A DNA stretch of 64,000 nt. It comes from Glandiceps talaboti. Lineage: Eukaryota; Hemichordata; Enteropneusta; Spengelidae. Below the pieces are notes generated by a model. The model was not told the origin of the DNA and ran no database searches. It was given only the letters and a program-made list of their open reading frames with translations. A program made the translations under genes and the position numbers. The first letter of the stretch is position 1; each line of letters opens with the position of its first letter. Where the stretch lies: positions 16,498,642 to 16,562,641 of the forward strand of contig NC_135556.1 in the NCBI RefSeq assembly GCF_964340395.1, in the 5' to 3' direction. This document shows, in pieces, positions 14,109 to 32,142 of this stretch.

Positions 14109-16555
14109 TACCTTTTTCAGCCATACTTGTAATTTTTTTTCCCGTGCAATACCTTTTGATTTATTTCATTTATTTCGCCTATGAGCACTGTCGTGGATAT
14201 ATGGCGCTATATAAATGTTTATTATTATTTATTATATTATTATGACTAAGATATGTTAGGTTGCTTGACCTCACTGGCCTGCTTCATCTAGGAATTGACC
14301 AATGTGTGAGGGCGCCCTGTCGTGGTGTACCTTACAGACTAGTAGTAGTAACCATGGCTATATAAAATACCACAATAACGACTACTGATAGGATAATAAA
14401 TTCATCGTCATACTAATTGGCATATGTCGACGGGCAAGATTTGGAGCATATGCCTGACTCATACATTTTACGTAAAATATGCTTGGTTCATGAGGTGACA
14501 TAAATAGGAACCTGGTACAGTGGGTAGGATGCTATGTAACACGAATACATGTAGCTATGACTGTGGAAGTAAGTACACTGTCACAAATATAAGTATGTGT
14601 AGAGTGAATTGTATATGCTTCAAGGAATTAAGGGTCATTGTATAGGCCAGTGTCAGTATCAAAGGGAAGTGGGAGTTTACCCTCCTTGACAATATCATAG
14701 CTGTTGATGCTTACACATATTACACCCTCAAATTCACTAAAATCTGCTGCAGTCAATAGAAATAAAAGGCAAATTCTCTCGGTTCACAGACAATTGTGGT
14801 AGTCCCTTCATTGCATGTTCTATTGTACATGATCACTTGCTGTAAAAACAGCAAAATTCAAGATGCCTACCTTTTTCTTTGCAGTTTTCCTAAATCTTCG
14901 TTTTCGTACATTTTTCAGAGGTGGTGTGACTGAAACACAAGTTAATATGACTTATGATAAACTTGTACTTCAAAAACTTTTGAAAAAAGAACAGAATTTG
15001 AAGCTTTTCAGGATGGAATATTTATTATCAGAATAATACTGACAAATGTGTTACTAATGAACCTCCTTGCAAATTACTACAATGGATAAAACCATATCAA
15101 TATGTAATGACCACCTAGTACGTCTGGTTATCAAACCCAATCAGCATCCAACAAATTGATTATTGTTGACGAACAGAATTCTCTGCAGACCAAAATAGCA
15201 TCATGGGCGGCACAAACAGTAAACGCTATAAACATCTTTCATGTTATTTACACAAGGACATCAAACCAATGTACACAGTAACCCCAACGACAAGTAGAAA
15301 AATTAATCATCAATTTAATAGGCAACAATTACAAGAAAATATTGAAAGGCTACATAACATGTACTAGTGGTTTCAAACATGAACAATGATTTCACTTACT
15401 GCCGTGATTGTATTGAAATTTTTTCTCCAGTTTCTCTTTCTTTTTTGGATGTGCTTCATCCTCTTCTGGGATAGCCTCTTGTTCTTCTGTTGTACAAATC
15501 ATCATCTAACAGAACAGATTATTACAAAAGTCATGTATGCAAATAATAATTTATTGGATAATATCCAACCATGTATGTGGTCTACAGGCACTGCAGACAG
15601 GCTCCTACTTGGTTTAATTAAACCCTAATGTCTGAATCCCAGAGACTTGGAATAGTACTTAGTATAGATAATACTATGATTTATTAGTGGAACCATAGAG
15701 ATTATACAGGCTTATACTTTTCTTTGAAGTCAACATTTTCAAAGTTCAGCTTTAAAATAGACGACTGCTTCTCAGGTGTAAATTTTAATCTGTCATTGGC
15801 CTCATTTACGCAAGCTAGTTGATTGGCCATGAAATGAAAATTAAAAGAAATTGCTTCCTTCACCCCTTAATATCTATCATGTACTGAATAGATATCTCAA
15901 GTTCATATTCACGGCAAGAGACATGAACACATCAGTGAAACTGATATTTCAAAATTACGGTAATTGCAACATGAAAATACTATAAGTAACGTCAATAATC
16001 TTGTTCATTGTAGATAAGTTTGCAGTAAAACAGTAACCATGACTACTTGTTAAACACATGTATTTCAAAGTTATACATCAGTTATTGAAAAGACAAAAGA
16101 TTGCATTATTTGGCCACAAGGGGCGTTATTTGGAAGTGTGGGCCAGATTTGTCCAGTACTTCGTCATACTTTTACAATCCTTTTTTCTCCACATTTCATA
16201 CATGGCAAAAGTGAATGACATTGTTTGTTACCGGGGTAACCCAAACTTTCTGTACAGTAATGTATGGTGTCCTCTCAAATAGTATTTTTCAAAAATAAAT
16301 GTGCAAAATGGGGAGCTGGAATATACAAGTAGCACATTCACACAATGTTTCTTGATCAAAAATTTGGGCATTCACAATTTAAAGTGTGAATTTGAATACA
16401 AAATAATCATAATCAAACGTACCTGTGCAATATCAGCTGTTTTATAGAATGTTTTCCTATCTGTTGTTTTGTGTGATTCAATGGTTGAAGGCAGATCTAC
16501 CAACTAAAACAAACAGAACCAAATCAAAGATGACAACAATATTATCCACATAACA

Positions 16556-16595
<40 letters not shown>

Positions 16596-16779
16596 TAGAC
16601 AGACAGACAGACACACATACATACATACATACATACATACATACATACATACATACATACATACACAAACACATACACACACAGACATACATACATACAT
16701 ACATACATACATACATACATACATACATACATACATACATACATACATACATACATACATACATACATAGAGATAGACA

Positions 16780-16815
<36 letters not shown>

Positions 16816-18415
16816 ACATACAACATACAGCAATACTACTGCTGCTACAACATTAATGATTTGGGATCTAGTAACATTTTCATGGAAAACAATTTCTGTA
16901 ATTGTCAAACCATATCTTGAAATTACTTTATTACCGAGAAATTTCATCACATAACTGTGTACTCACAAGTCACATAGAGTACACATTTTGCTATTTAGTA
17001 TTGGCTAAGGTAAACATATATTTGCCAATAAATTTACATTTTTAACAATATCTATCAATTTCAAAAAGTTGACCATTAAATGTTTACCTTTGCAGAAAAT
17101 GCATCTCCTTCAAAACGAACTGTAAAATGTCTTCCATCAGCTGAAAATTAACAAAAAAAAGGTTCTTTTAGATTTCATTATTTCAACAACTGTTATTTCC
17201 CACTATCTAACATCTAGTAAGTCTACTCACACATTAACTTTTATATTTAAAAAATTATGTTATTATTTACCAAAGGATGGTTTGCACTAAATACAGCAAC
17301 ACAAAGTCAATTCTGCTTTTCTTTTACATGTAATGTCTGGTACACCACATGCAAACCAAGTTGAACATGTCCAAACAAAAAACATGGGCTTTTACACTAG
17401 GTCGCTATACATCACAACAACACAAATCGAAATCATTGGTTCTATAATTCTTGAAGTATGACTCAAACTATTCAAAATTGTCATCATATTTCCTGATTAT
17501 TCATATGCTATACTTGCAAAGTATAATTTTATTCCCAACTAATATTTTTTTCAGCCTTAAATATACTTGTGACTGACATAGGGATTGTATCACTACTCAT
17601 TTTCAACTCGTGGTAACAAGACCCCTTATGTTACTATTTCTTTTCTTGGCTGAATCATAGACATGCCTATGGCTGAATGATTGGAGAATAACATGGTCAT
17701 CTAACCATGTATATCGTACAAAGATACATTGCATATAAACTTAAAGAGCCACTACACTTTGCATTGTGTTTGGTTGTATTGGGTTGGGAAATGATCTAGA
17801 TATAAACCAAGATTTGAAGGACTTACAACCTTTATATGTTTACCCCGATAACTCACTTTAATGTATTTATAATTTCACCTGTGAACCATACACGTGATAT
17901 TGTTGTTGCTCGTTTTAGGCACAGTCACATTGTTGCTAGACTTGTGTATATATCGTAACAATGACCGACAATTATATTTTTTTGGAAATATCGTATTAAA
18001 AAAACCCGGTCATTATTTTGTATTATGATCATCCTGGACTAGAATAATACCGTCCTGGAATAGAATATTACATGTAGCTCACAAGTGACTGATTTTAGGG
18101 CAATAATTCAGTACTTACGTTGTGATTCAATTGTTAGTTTATCTTTCATCACAGTTCCCGATTGTATAAGTTTTCTCAGACTGTCTGATTTGTGCTGAAA
18201 ACAACAACAGAAAGATAAGTAGTACAATAGTCAATATTAATGTAAATTGTAATAATGCTTCCCTAGAGTAATAGTCTTTACTTAGCACAAATTCTCTGCC
18301 CGGGCCGAGTACAAGAACTCACCGCTGGCATCCGCAATATATATTGATTTTCAAGTTCTTGTGGATAATCTGATTTCTTTAGACCACCAGGTGCTCTTTT
18401 TGCCTTCGAAGACAT
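2334..18415 (-). CDS. TAF7: Transcription initiation factor TFIID subunit 7 (TAF7), 12 exons
   Basis: TAF7 is a nuclear TFIID subunit that contacts TAF1 and the promoter-bound preinitiation complex. Coding exons in transcript order: 18415-18323, 18194-18119, 17140-17088, 16503-16423, 15505-15400, 14929-14871, 7575-7503, 6488-6375, 5273-5082, 4271-4165, 3275-3216 and 2363-2334. All junctions keep phase and use GT-AG, giving 347 residues (human TAF7 has 349). Family landmarks: ELENQYILRMP near the start, PDGRHFTV, LVDLPSTIES..TDRKTFYKTADI, NVRKRRFRKTAKKK, YIESPDTEKEVKRLF, an acidic block starting EHDELREIFQDISSSENED, and a C-terminal coiled coil (ELVTKLDELEQEIEALQ, NPALKQRFQEALERI). The last exon (nine residues plus stop) rests on a strong acceptor, correct phase and total length only. 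The 5' UTR may contain an intron, since an acceptor-like TTTTCTTGCAG precedes the ATG by about 8 bases. Confidence 0.93.
2932..3195. mobile_element. Foldback element next to TAF7 exon 11
   Basis: The two arms are inverted: the left has CGTCTCACGACAGATCT and the right reads CGTCTCATTGCAGATCT on the other strand, with AATAAG outside both. Its right end lies about 20 bases from the donor of TAF7 exon 11. No open frame is seen. Confidence 0.7.
4672..5040. repeat. 84-bp-type tandem repeats derived from the end of TAF7 exon 9
   Basis: Two clear units (period 84, about 4748-4911) and two more degenerate ones lie in TAF7 intron 9. Each resembles the 3' end of exon 9 plus its splice donor (5082-5130). 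The block ACCTTGTT..ATTACTTTG.TGTG.GTCTT.ACTTAA is shared, and on the minus strand the copies keep GTAAAG at the donor position. Confidence 0.75.
5276..6374. other. TAF7 intron 8 sequence
   Basis: No gene is seen. At about 5745-5785 there is a retroelement-like 3' tail (GGGCCTGTAGCC..TTTACAAATAAA followed by CTTA repeats), recognised only by its general form. Confidence 0.4.
5466..5500. repeat. Poly(A) followed by (AT)n
   Basis: About 24 A residues followed by AT repeats within TAF7 intron 8. Confidence 0.9.
10102..10314. mobile_element. Foldback element with TAGTAATGAAAATTT ends
   Basis: Both termini carry TAGTAATGAAAATTT in inverted orientation, followed by matching inner blocks (GGAAGTGAATC, TCATCAG, GTACACC). 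The left arm has a strong hairpin, GCTGAC against GTCAGC. It is non-coding and lies about 0.3 kb downstream of the TRIM gene stop. Confidence 0.8.
10638..13103 (-). CDS. TRIM-NHL protein, intronless (RING, two B-boxes, coiled coil, filamin, NHL)
   Basis: Single-exon gene of 821 residues, a putative RING E3 ubiquitin ligase of the TRIM2/3/71-like group. A C3HC4 RING at about 24-63 has C24, C27, C39, H41, C44, C47, C60 and C63. B-box-type zinc ligands follow at about 105-141 and 162-200, then a coiled coil to about 335, a Pro/Gln-rich linker, a filamin-type Ig domain at about 465-555 ending in IPGSPFEFSV, and NHL beta-propeller repeats from about 565 to the end (EPTGLAVNKHRDIIVADTGN and similar). 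The second Met (13085) sits in the better context CAAAATGG and may be the real start. The gene lies wholly inside TAF7 intron 6 on the same strand, and lack of introns suggests retroposition or an intronless family expansion. A possible AATAAA lies near 10326. Substrates are unknown. Confidence 0.93.
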   Translation of the reverse strand: MSCSFKMASATQVLEGITEDFLSCAICFDEYKKPKLLPCQHTFCEECLVQLAGPKKELICPLCSTCCPLPSDLVSALPNNFFMKNFVEEFKRRSEILGKKSNTKCEGCQQKISTNWCQECQQILCSSCVDIHKNIASTRSHRILAIEERKTPSSDCEPSLNCTVHPGNQLKYFCDTCEVLVCLECIVIKHCIPEHVHQEIQEAADRFTDKLNRHLTELKVKETCAHQTFVTAKQACQQLTTNHLKKKDDVKARTEEMIQKVREDEARALAELTKGYQIEKKLREVVIDELEYEHSTIQNTCRNVEKLVQNCTPAHVLSNIRGIMKDISKVLQPDKKSNPQQVEDSQPQHSLLGVQVPLFSDSCTESSDQTGQGFLKEKKEHPVMLPPGIPAVNNDPLDTQPGLSKEQEGQPKHTSRVEPAIIRQKVPPLPPKTKRHPTEQTAFFEKQTVKSQVFDSDVDLNRCSIENIPHKLLKGESLNLIVKMKDTEGRQITIQDVKAELRKPSGSVVTLPTEVLTDGSQIVTVTSDMDGQHRVTLTFDDQHIPGSPFEFSVISGLVKTIGVKKGSQVGQFKEPTGLAVNKHRDIIVADTGNDRLQILDKHGNVKNEFKLDRTVKPRDIAVSADNVYFVLDDSRHQVAVINETGKLLRWFGDGKLSKPLGIAISPLDSTVYVVDATRVSFEIKRFTQEGMLLNIYPCKGKWSSPYFITFNFQGFLFVADRSGHNVQVYDAYGNFKHELGSGTGTALHYPKGISFGQSGHMYVTDDSRVQKFDQNGKYVCRIDEKAHKLNNPRGIVVIEDDGPVKIFVADTKNHCVRLYVE
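14060..14245 (+). mobile_element. Non-LTR/SINE-like 3' tail fragment
   Basis: A poly(T) run is followed by a segment ending GGCGCTATATAAATG and then TTATTATTA-type repeats. That end is a common 3' end of invertebrate non-LTR retroelements and their SINEs. No body is recognisable. Confidence 0.5.
16553..16813. repeat. (ACAT)n/(CA)n compound microsatellite
   Basis: ACAT, CA and ACAG runs in TAF7 intron 3, just upstream (minus strand) of exon 4. Reading frames across it are artefacts of the repeat. Confidence 0.95.
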
Positions 18416-18788
18416 CTCTGTTTCTGCAAGAAAACGAATCGATCACTGACTGTGGTGTTGTGTTGAATATAACCTTTGACCTATGAGATGATTACATTCT
18501 TAGCTACGTGGTTCGTTACTCTGTTTTAAATGTAATTTTTTTTTTATCCCCTTTGACAATTACAATAACTATATTTATTGCTTTTAATGAATGAATTATC
18601 TATATAATTCTGTTTTAAATTAATATTTTTATCTATAATACCATATGGTGAACTTTAATACAGGACGTACAACAGACTACAAATACGTAATTACGATTAC
18701 GCGTCAATATGGCTCGATGTGCATGATATGCTTCCGGTATACCTGAGATTAAAACTAGTCACAGAAATGTGTTTCGTGTCGTCATAAA
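18416..18788. promoter_or_regulatory. Shared head-to-head promoter region of TAF7 and the NIPA gene
   Basis: Only 373 bp separate the TAF7 ATG (minus strand, 18415) from the NIPA ATG (plus strand, 18789). An ETS-type CTTCCGG lies at 18731-18737. The NIPA start sits in AAAATGGCCG, which resembles a YY1 site overlapping the initiator codon. No TATA box is obvious in a suitable place. Both genes look like housekeeping genes, consistent with a bidirectional promoter. Confidence 0.6.
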
Positions 18789-27531
<8,743 letters not shown>

Positions 27532-28177
27532 AACCAGGTTTCATATGTTCAACTATCTTGCCTAAAAACTGATTACGCTTTCGCTGTAAATATTTTAGCT
27601 TCAAAATACATCCGATGCCTTTTAGTTTTAAATTTATGAAATGGTGCTTTTATATGAATTATGGGTCAAGTGAATGTCACATTTTTTTGAGAAATTAAAA
27701 AGATTGGAAAGAGGAAACAAATAATGATAAATACTTAGTCACATATATTTACAAATGTCTGTAATTTTTAGAGGGGAAAGTCAATGTATAGATAACTCAA
27801 CTTTTTAGTAACTCAAATGATATCTAATAAAACTCATTTATTTGCAATGTAGAAATGCAAACAATAGTTTATTGATGATTCATAATGCTATCACACAAGT
27901 GAAGGAACTGAGAGTATAGTTCTGTAAACTATAGTGTCTATTTGCATGACGGGTGACTTTGCTTTGAAACATTATTCTATCACCCATATCTGCACCCCTA
28001 CATGTAGTTCACCCATATCTGCACCCCTACATGTAGTTCAGGACTGCTGTAGTGACACCTCCAAAGAGTTGCGCTTTGAATACCTGGTGCAAAAGTTTGA
28101 ATAATTATGTTATTTACCACCACATAGATCATGTTGTACATTTACCACATGATGTCATTTGAATAATCAGAAACACT

Positions 28178-28315
28178 GACATAATTACATTTTGGCCAAT
28201 CAAATTTCAATTATTTGAATAAACTAATGATCTCGCATAATTAAATTTTGGCCAATCAGATTTCAATGACTTATTTGAATAGTCTGACATAATCATATTT
28301 TGGCCAATCATTTTC
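28178..28315 (+). repeat. Three degenerate tandem units with CCAAT boxes
   Basis: CATAATTA.ATTTTGGCCAATCA occurs three times at spacings of roughly 58 and 51 bases, followed each time by variable AT-rich sequence. Confidence 0.7.
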
Positions 28316-29800
28316 TCTGTGAGATTTCTCTGATCTGACAGTCACATTTTCATTTTGACCAATTTCTGTATGATTTCCCAACTAACAGTGGAATTTTCCA
28401 AATAATAATGATACAAACATTGATAATTCTAAAACTGTGTTGCAAGGTCACTTACCATGTGATAAAACAGGATATGTACACTGTGGTGTAATATACATCT
28501 TGTTTTAATATTACACAGTGAGAATATGTAGTAAGTAAATACAGATTCAAACTCACATGTTTTTCATCATATTTGCCCTACATCTTAATGATGTCATAGT
28601 TGTACATTATCTAGAACTACATTTGTATGTTCGAGGGCAAAATTTTGGCTTCATCTTTCCAAGAATGTGGTTGTTATATATGAATTCCTATTGGTGGTGC
28701 TTGAAGGTATTACACTTAGAATGCCATCCGGTATTGTATGACTCAAATGTATCACATCCTAAACCCAGTGATTTTCTCTTTACATCAGGGATCATGAAGA
28801 GAACCCCTAAAACTTGAAAGTAACGATTGAGTCTTAAATCTAACGATATTTTGCTGATTCACACGTTCTATTTTATCTGAAACTTCTTGAAACTGTCAGT
28901 AAATTATAAGAAATGAATGCATCATCAAAAAACCACGGCCTCTTTTACGACACCGCCAATAACAGCTCTGGTTTGAGAGAATGAAGGAACGCAGAAGGTT
29001 CAAAGTTGTAACATGTTGGAATAATGCAAAGAATTGTGTCTATAGCCTCAGTGTTCATACTGCCACCATATTTTAATACAGTGTGTTGGTATAGTGAAAA
29101 GATTTGCATATACTAAGCCTCAGTGTCCATACTGCAATCATATTGAATACACAAAAGTATGGTATTCTAAGGATTAATAGTTTCAGTGTGTTGGGATTAG
29201 TGAAAAGATATGCATGGCCCCCCCTGGACCCTCACTGCAGTGGTAGTGTATATATGCATGTGTTGCATTAAAATGACAATTCACCAGTTATGGTGTAATT
29301 TTCTTCTGGAAACAGTGATATATTCACAAATGGAAAAGTGTGTGTAAGCAGTCAGAATACAACCATATGTTGGAGTTACCACATTTACAGTATTAAACAA
29401 GCTTTGTACTGATTTTATTAAAGGGGCACAAGCTGAGTTTATACATTTTGTGGCGAAATTTATGCTGCATATTTAAAAGTCACTCATAGTATTCTACATA
29501 CTGAAACACACTTAACTGTCACTTGCAATTGACTGAACTCTAACCAGTATTATAAACTATCTGATAACATCATTTTTATAGTATTGAAAAATGTGGAGAG
29601 GCCAAACTAGCCAATCAACTGTTCAAACAATGCCAGAAAACAATTGAGATGTTATAGAAAGCATGTATTGACTTTAATATCATACTAGAATAGTTTAATT
29701 GAAGGTTTTATGTAAATATTTGCAGTTAAAGTATAAAAGGTTGCAAACTCAGTTTGTGCCATTTTAAGTCTCAATGTTTCTTAGGCCAAAAAAAAAGAAG

Positions 29801-30128
29801 AAAGAATTGTTTCTGGTCAGCGCATCCATCACTTAAATACCCTCACGCCGGTCTTTTATTTTCGTGTTTGTCCAGCCCATGCAGTCTGCAGATTCGAGGG
29901 GAAACACAAAAATGACCCTCCCTACATCGGTGAAGACAACTGTAGAACCAATCATGAACAAGCAAATGACATCTGCCCAACATACACACTTGCTCTAAAG
30001 TACTAAATAAAAAGAACAGTAGCAGCCATAAAATACTAGACTGTGTGACAGGTCTGTTGAGAATTTTTTTAAAAAATCATGCCGTACCATTTTAGACCAA
30101 CTGTCCTGACCAGAAATAATTCTGACCT
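29801..30128. mobile_element. Foldback element with AGAATTGTTTCTGGTCAG ends
   Basis: The left end AGAATTGTTTCTGGTCAG is matched on the opposite strand at the right end by AGAATTATTTCTGGTCAG. The interior is non-coding. Confidence 0.65.
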
Positions 30129-30587
30129 ATAAGGGTTATATCTTGGTTAATGTTTTAATTCAGGATATTTGATCCTGCTCCAACATTAGCCAAAATTTTA
30201 TATCTATATGCTTCTTGCATGCTTTCAATGATACTTTTGATTGAATTTTAGAATATATTTATGATAGGGTGTACACTGTATATTTTTTCATATATTTTTG
30301 GTTTTTAATTTCTATATTTTATATTGTAATGTGTTGTTATTGTTACTATTATGAATATGATGTATTTTTATAGTAGTTTCCCACCCAAAACACTTAATTT
30401 GTTTATATGAGGGGTTATTTTGGAATTGAATTGTAACAAATCTGATCATTCATTTTGATTTCCTCGTGGATGAAGATGTTAAATGGGAATCATTGATCGT
30501 TACAGATAAAGTAGTAGGCAAATCTAATGTATATAATTATGTGAACATTTTACAATCTCCTTTTTTGTGTTGACTAGTTTTATTATA

Positions 30588-30669
30588 TTTCGTCACGTCA
30601 GTGGAGTAAGGTCATATCTGCTATACAATTGTACAGATACGACCTTACTGCACTGACGTGATGATTTGT
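30588..30669. repeat. Short near-perfect hairpin repeat
   Basis: Arms of about 30 bases: TCACGTCAGTGGAGTAAGGT on the left and TCACGTCAGTGCAGTAAGGT on the other strand at the right, around a short centre TATACAATTGTA. A related half-copy lies at 25561-25612. Confidence 0.8.
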
Positions 30670-31310
30670 GATTTGTACAGCTGAATTTTAAACTCATGAT
30701 TGAATAACATCCCATAATACCTTGCTACTGGACTGTCTAGTTTTGCCAGCCTCTTCAAGTCCTCCTGTATAAATGTTACCGGTGATTAAATTGTCATCAG
30801 TAATTAAGCTACATTCTATTGTTCTAATTTATCAATGTCTCAGGAATAATTAATGTCAAACCAGGCTATTCCAAATCTTCCAGTCATGTTGTTTTTGGAA
30901 ACAAACAAATTACAGTCAAGCGAGATATCGCTGTTACTCAAGGTCTCACTTTTATTCAAAAGATCACTGAAATAATGACCCTGTTATATACAACATGTAC
31001 GCATTTTTGGCAGTGAAACCCAAAAACAAAGAATGAATTAATTATTTAATTGTCAAGTCAGGTATTATTTATGAAATGCTAGTGTTGTCAAATTTTTTGA
31101 GATTTAATTTATGGTGGTTTAATAACATTTTATTTTGTAGCTCACTTTCACTTTTAAAGTATGAATGGTAATAAATAATGTGCAATATACCAACTTATTC
31201 ACAATGTAAGTACAAATGGGAACAAGCAATGTACAATATACTAATTGCAACAGATTCATCTTTTAAAGCAGATTTGTTTCGGTGAGGTTGATGAAATTGA
31301 CTGTTGTACT

Positions 31311-31480
31311 ATGTATGTATGTATGTATGTATGTATGTATGTATGTATGTATGTATGTATGTATGTACTATGTATGTATGTATGTATGTATGTATGTATG
31401 TATGTATGTGTGTGTATGTATGTATGTATGTAACTATGTATGTATGTATGTGTGTGTATGTATGTATGTATGTAACTATG

Positions 31481-31511
<31 letters not shown>

Positions 31512-31538
31512 CAGTATGTATGTATGTACGTATGTGTG

Positions 31539-31577
<39 letters not shown>

Positions 31578-31604
31578 CAGTATGTATGTACGTATGTGTG
31601 TGTG

Positions 31605-31635
<31 letters not shown>

Positions 31636-31693
31636 TTCCTTGCCAATGTCACTTCTTGTGTACACGACTTAATATATAAATAAATAAAAATAA

Positions 31694-31724
<31 letters not shown>

Positions 31725-31799
31725 TGTATGTATGTATGTATTCCCTTGCCAATGTCACTTCTTGTGTACACGGCTTAATAAATAAATAGATAAAAATAA

Positions 31800-31831
<32 letters not shown>
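31311..31831 (+). repeat. (ATGT)n microsatellite with a repeated unique block
   Basis: Long ATGT runs are interrupted by short spacers. A block of about 50 bases (CTTGCCAATGTCACTTCTTG..) followed by AAATAAATA and ATGT repeats occurs twice, at about 31638 and 31744, so the composite itself is duplicated. Confidence 0.9.
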
Positions 31832-31833
<2 letters not shown>

Positions 31834-32040
31834 TTGCTAATTTTTGTTTGTTTGGGCTCGCTGTGATATAACATCTCGGTTGTTTGCTGCATAAAAAGAA
31901 GCCAATAGCATACAACAGACGTTCCTAGATTTAACTTGTCTATGTCGGTGAGTGATTTGTGGTGGTTTGGCATTGCGCCCTCGTCGAGCTGTGTGTTATT
32001 TCCATAAATCGCCCTCACCTTTTAAAATAAGGCGTGTGTT

Positions 32041-32142
32041 TGTTCGTGTGTGACCTTGAAGACGATGTTTTTTCGCGTGACGATTTCAACCTGCAGAAAA
32101 TAGCGCATGTCTTTAACTTTATGTACAAGCAAGGTGTGAAGG
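32041..32142 (+). other. Possible 5' non-coding exon of the 35933-42206 gene
   Basis: The sequence ends in a consensus donor (AAGG|GTAAGTAA at 32142/32143) and has no long open frame. The next convincing acceptor on this strand is at 35920. Linking the two is inference; no promoter motif stands out. Confidence 0.3.

Larger units (their letters stand above)
7576..14870 (-). other. TAF7 intron 6 (7.3 kb) hosting the TRIM-NHL gene
   Basis: This intron separates exon 6 (ending KKK) from exon 7 (YIESPD). It carries the complete TRIM-NHL gene, the foldback element at 10102-10314, G-runs at about 10018 and 10609, and a retroelement tail at about 14076-14245. The rest (7.6-10.1 kb and 13.1-14.0 kb) shows no coding signal. 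At 8690-8930 there are phrases (aatggttaatacctg and similar) shared loosely with 22680-22780, possibly a decayed repeat. Confidence 0.85.
27532..32040. other. Intergenic region downstream of the NIPA gene
   Basis: No gene is recognised. It holds a candidate NIPA poly(A) signal (27826-27831), a 30-bp direct duplication (about 27980-28040, CACCCATATCTGCACCCCTA twice), CCAAT-containing repeats (28178-28315), a foldback element (29801-30128), a possible inverted repeat with GGCACAA.CTGAGTTT ends (29425-29764), a hairpin repeat (30588-30669) and ATGT microsatellites (31311-31831). Confidence 0.6.

Noticed and set aside
16478-16950. Cys-Val-Tyr-Met-rich open frames
   Set aside because: Translations of the ACAT/CA microsatellite in TAF7 intron 3. 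The same applies at 31282-31683, 51574-52002 and 53412-53768.
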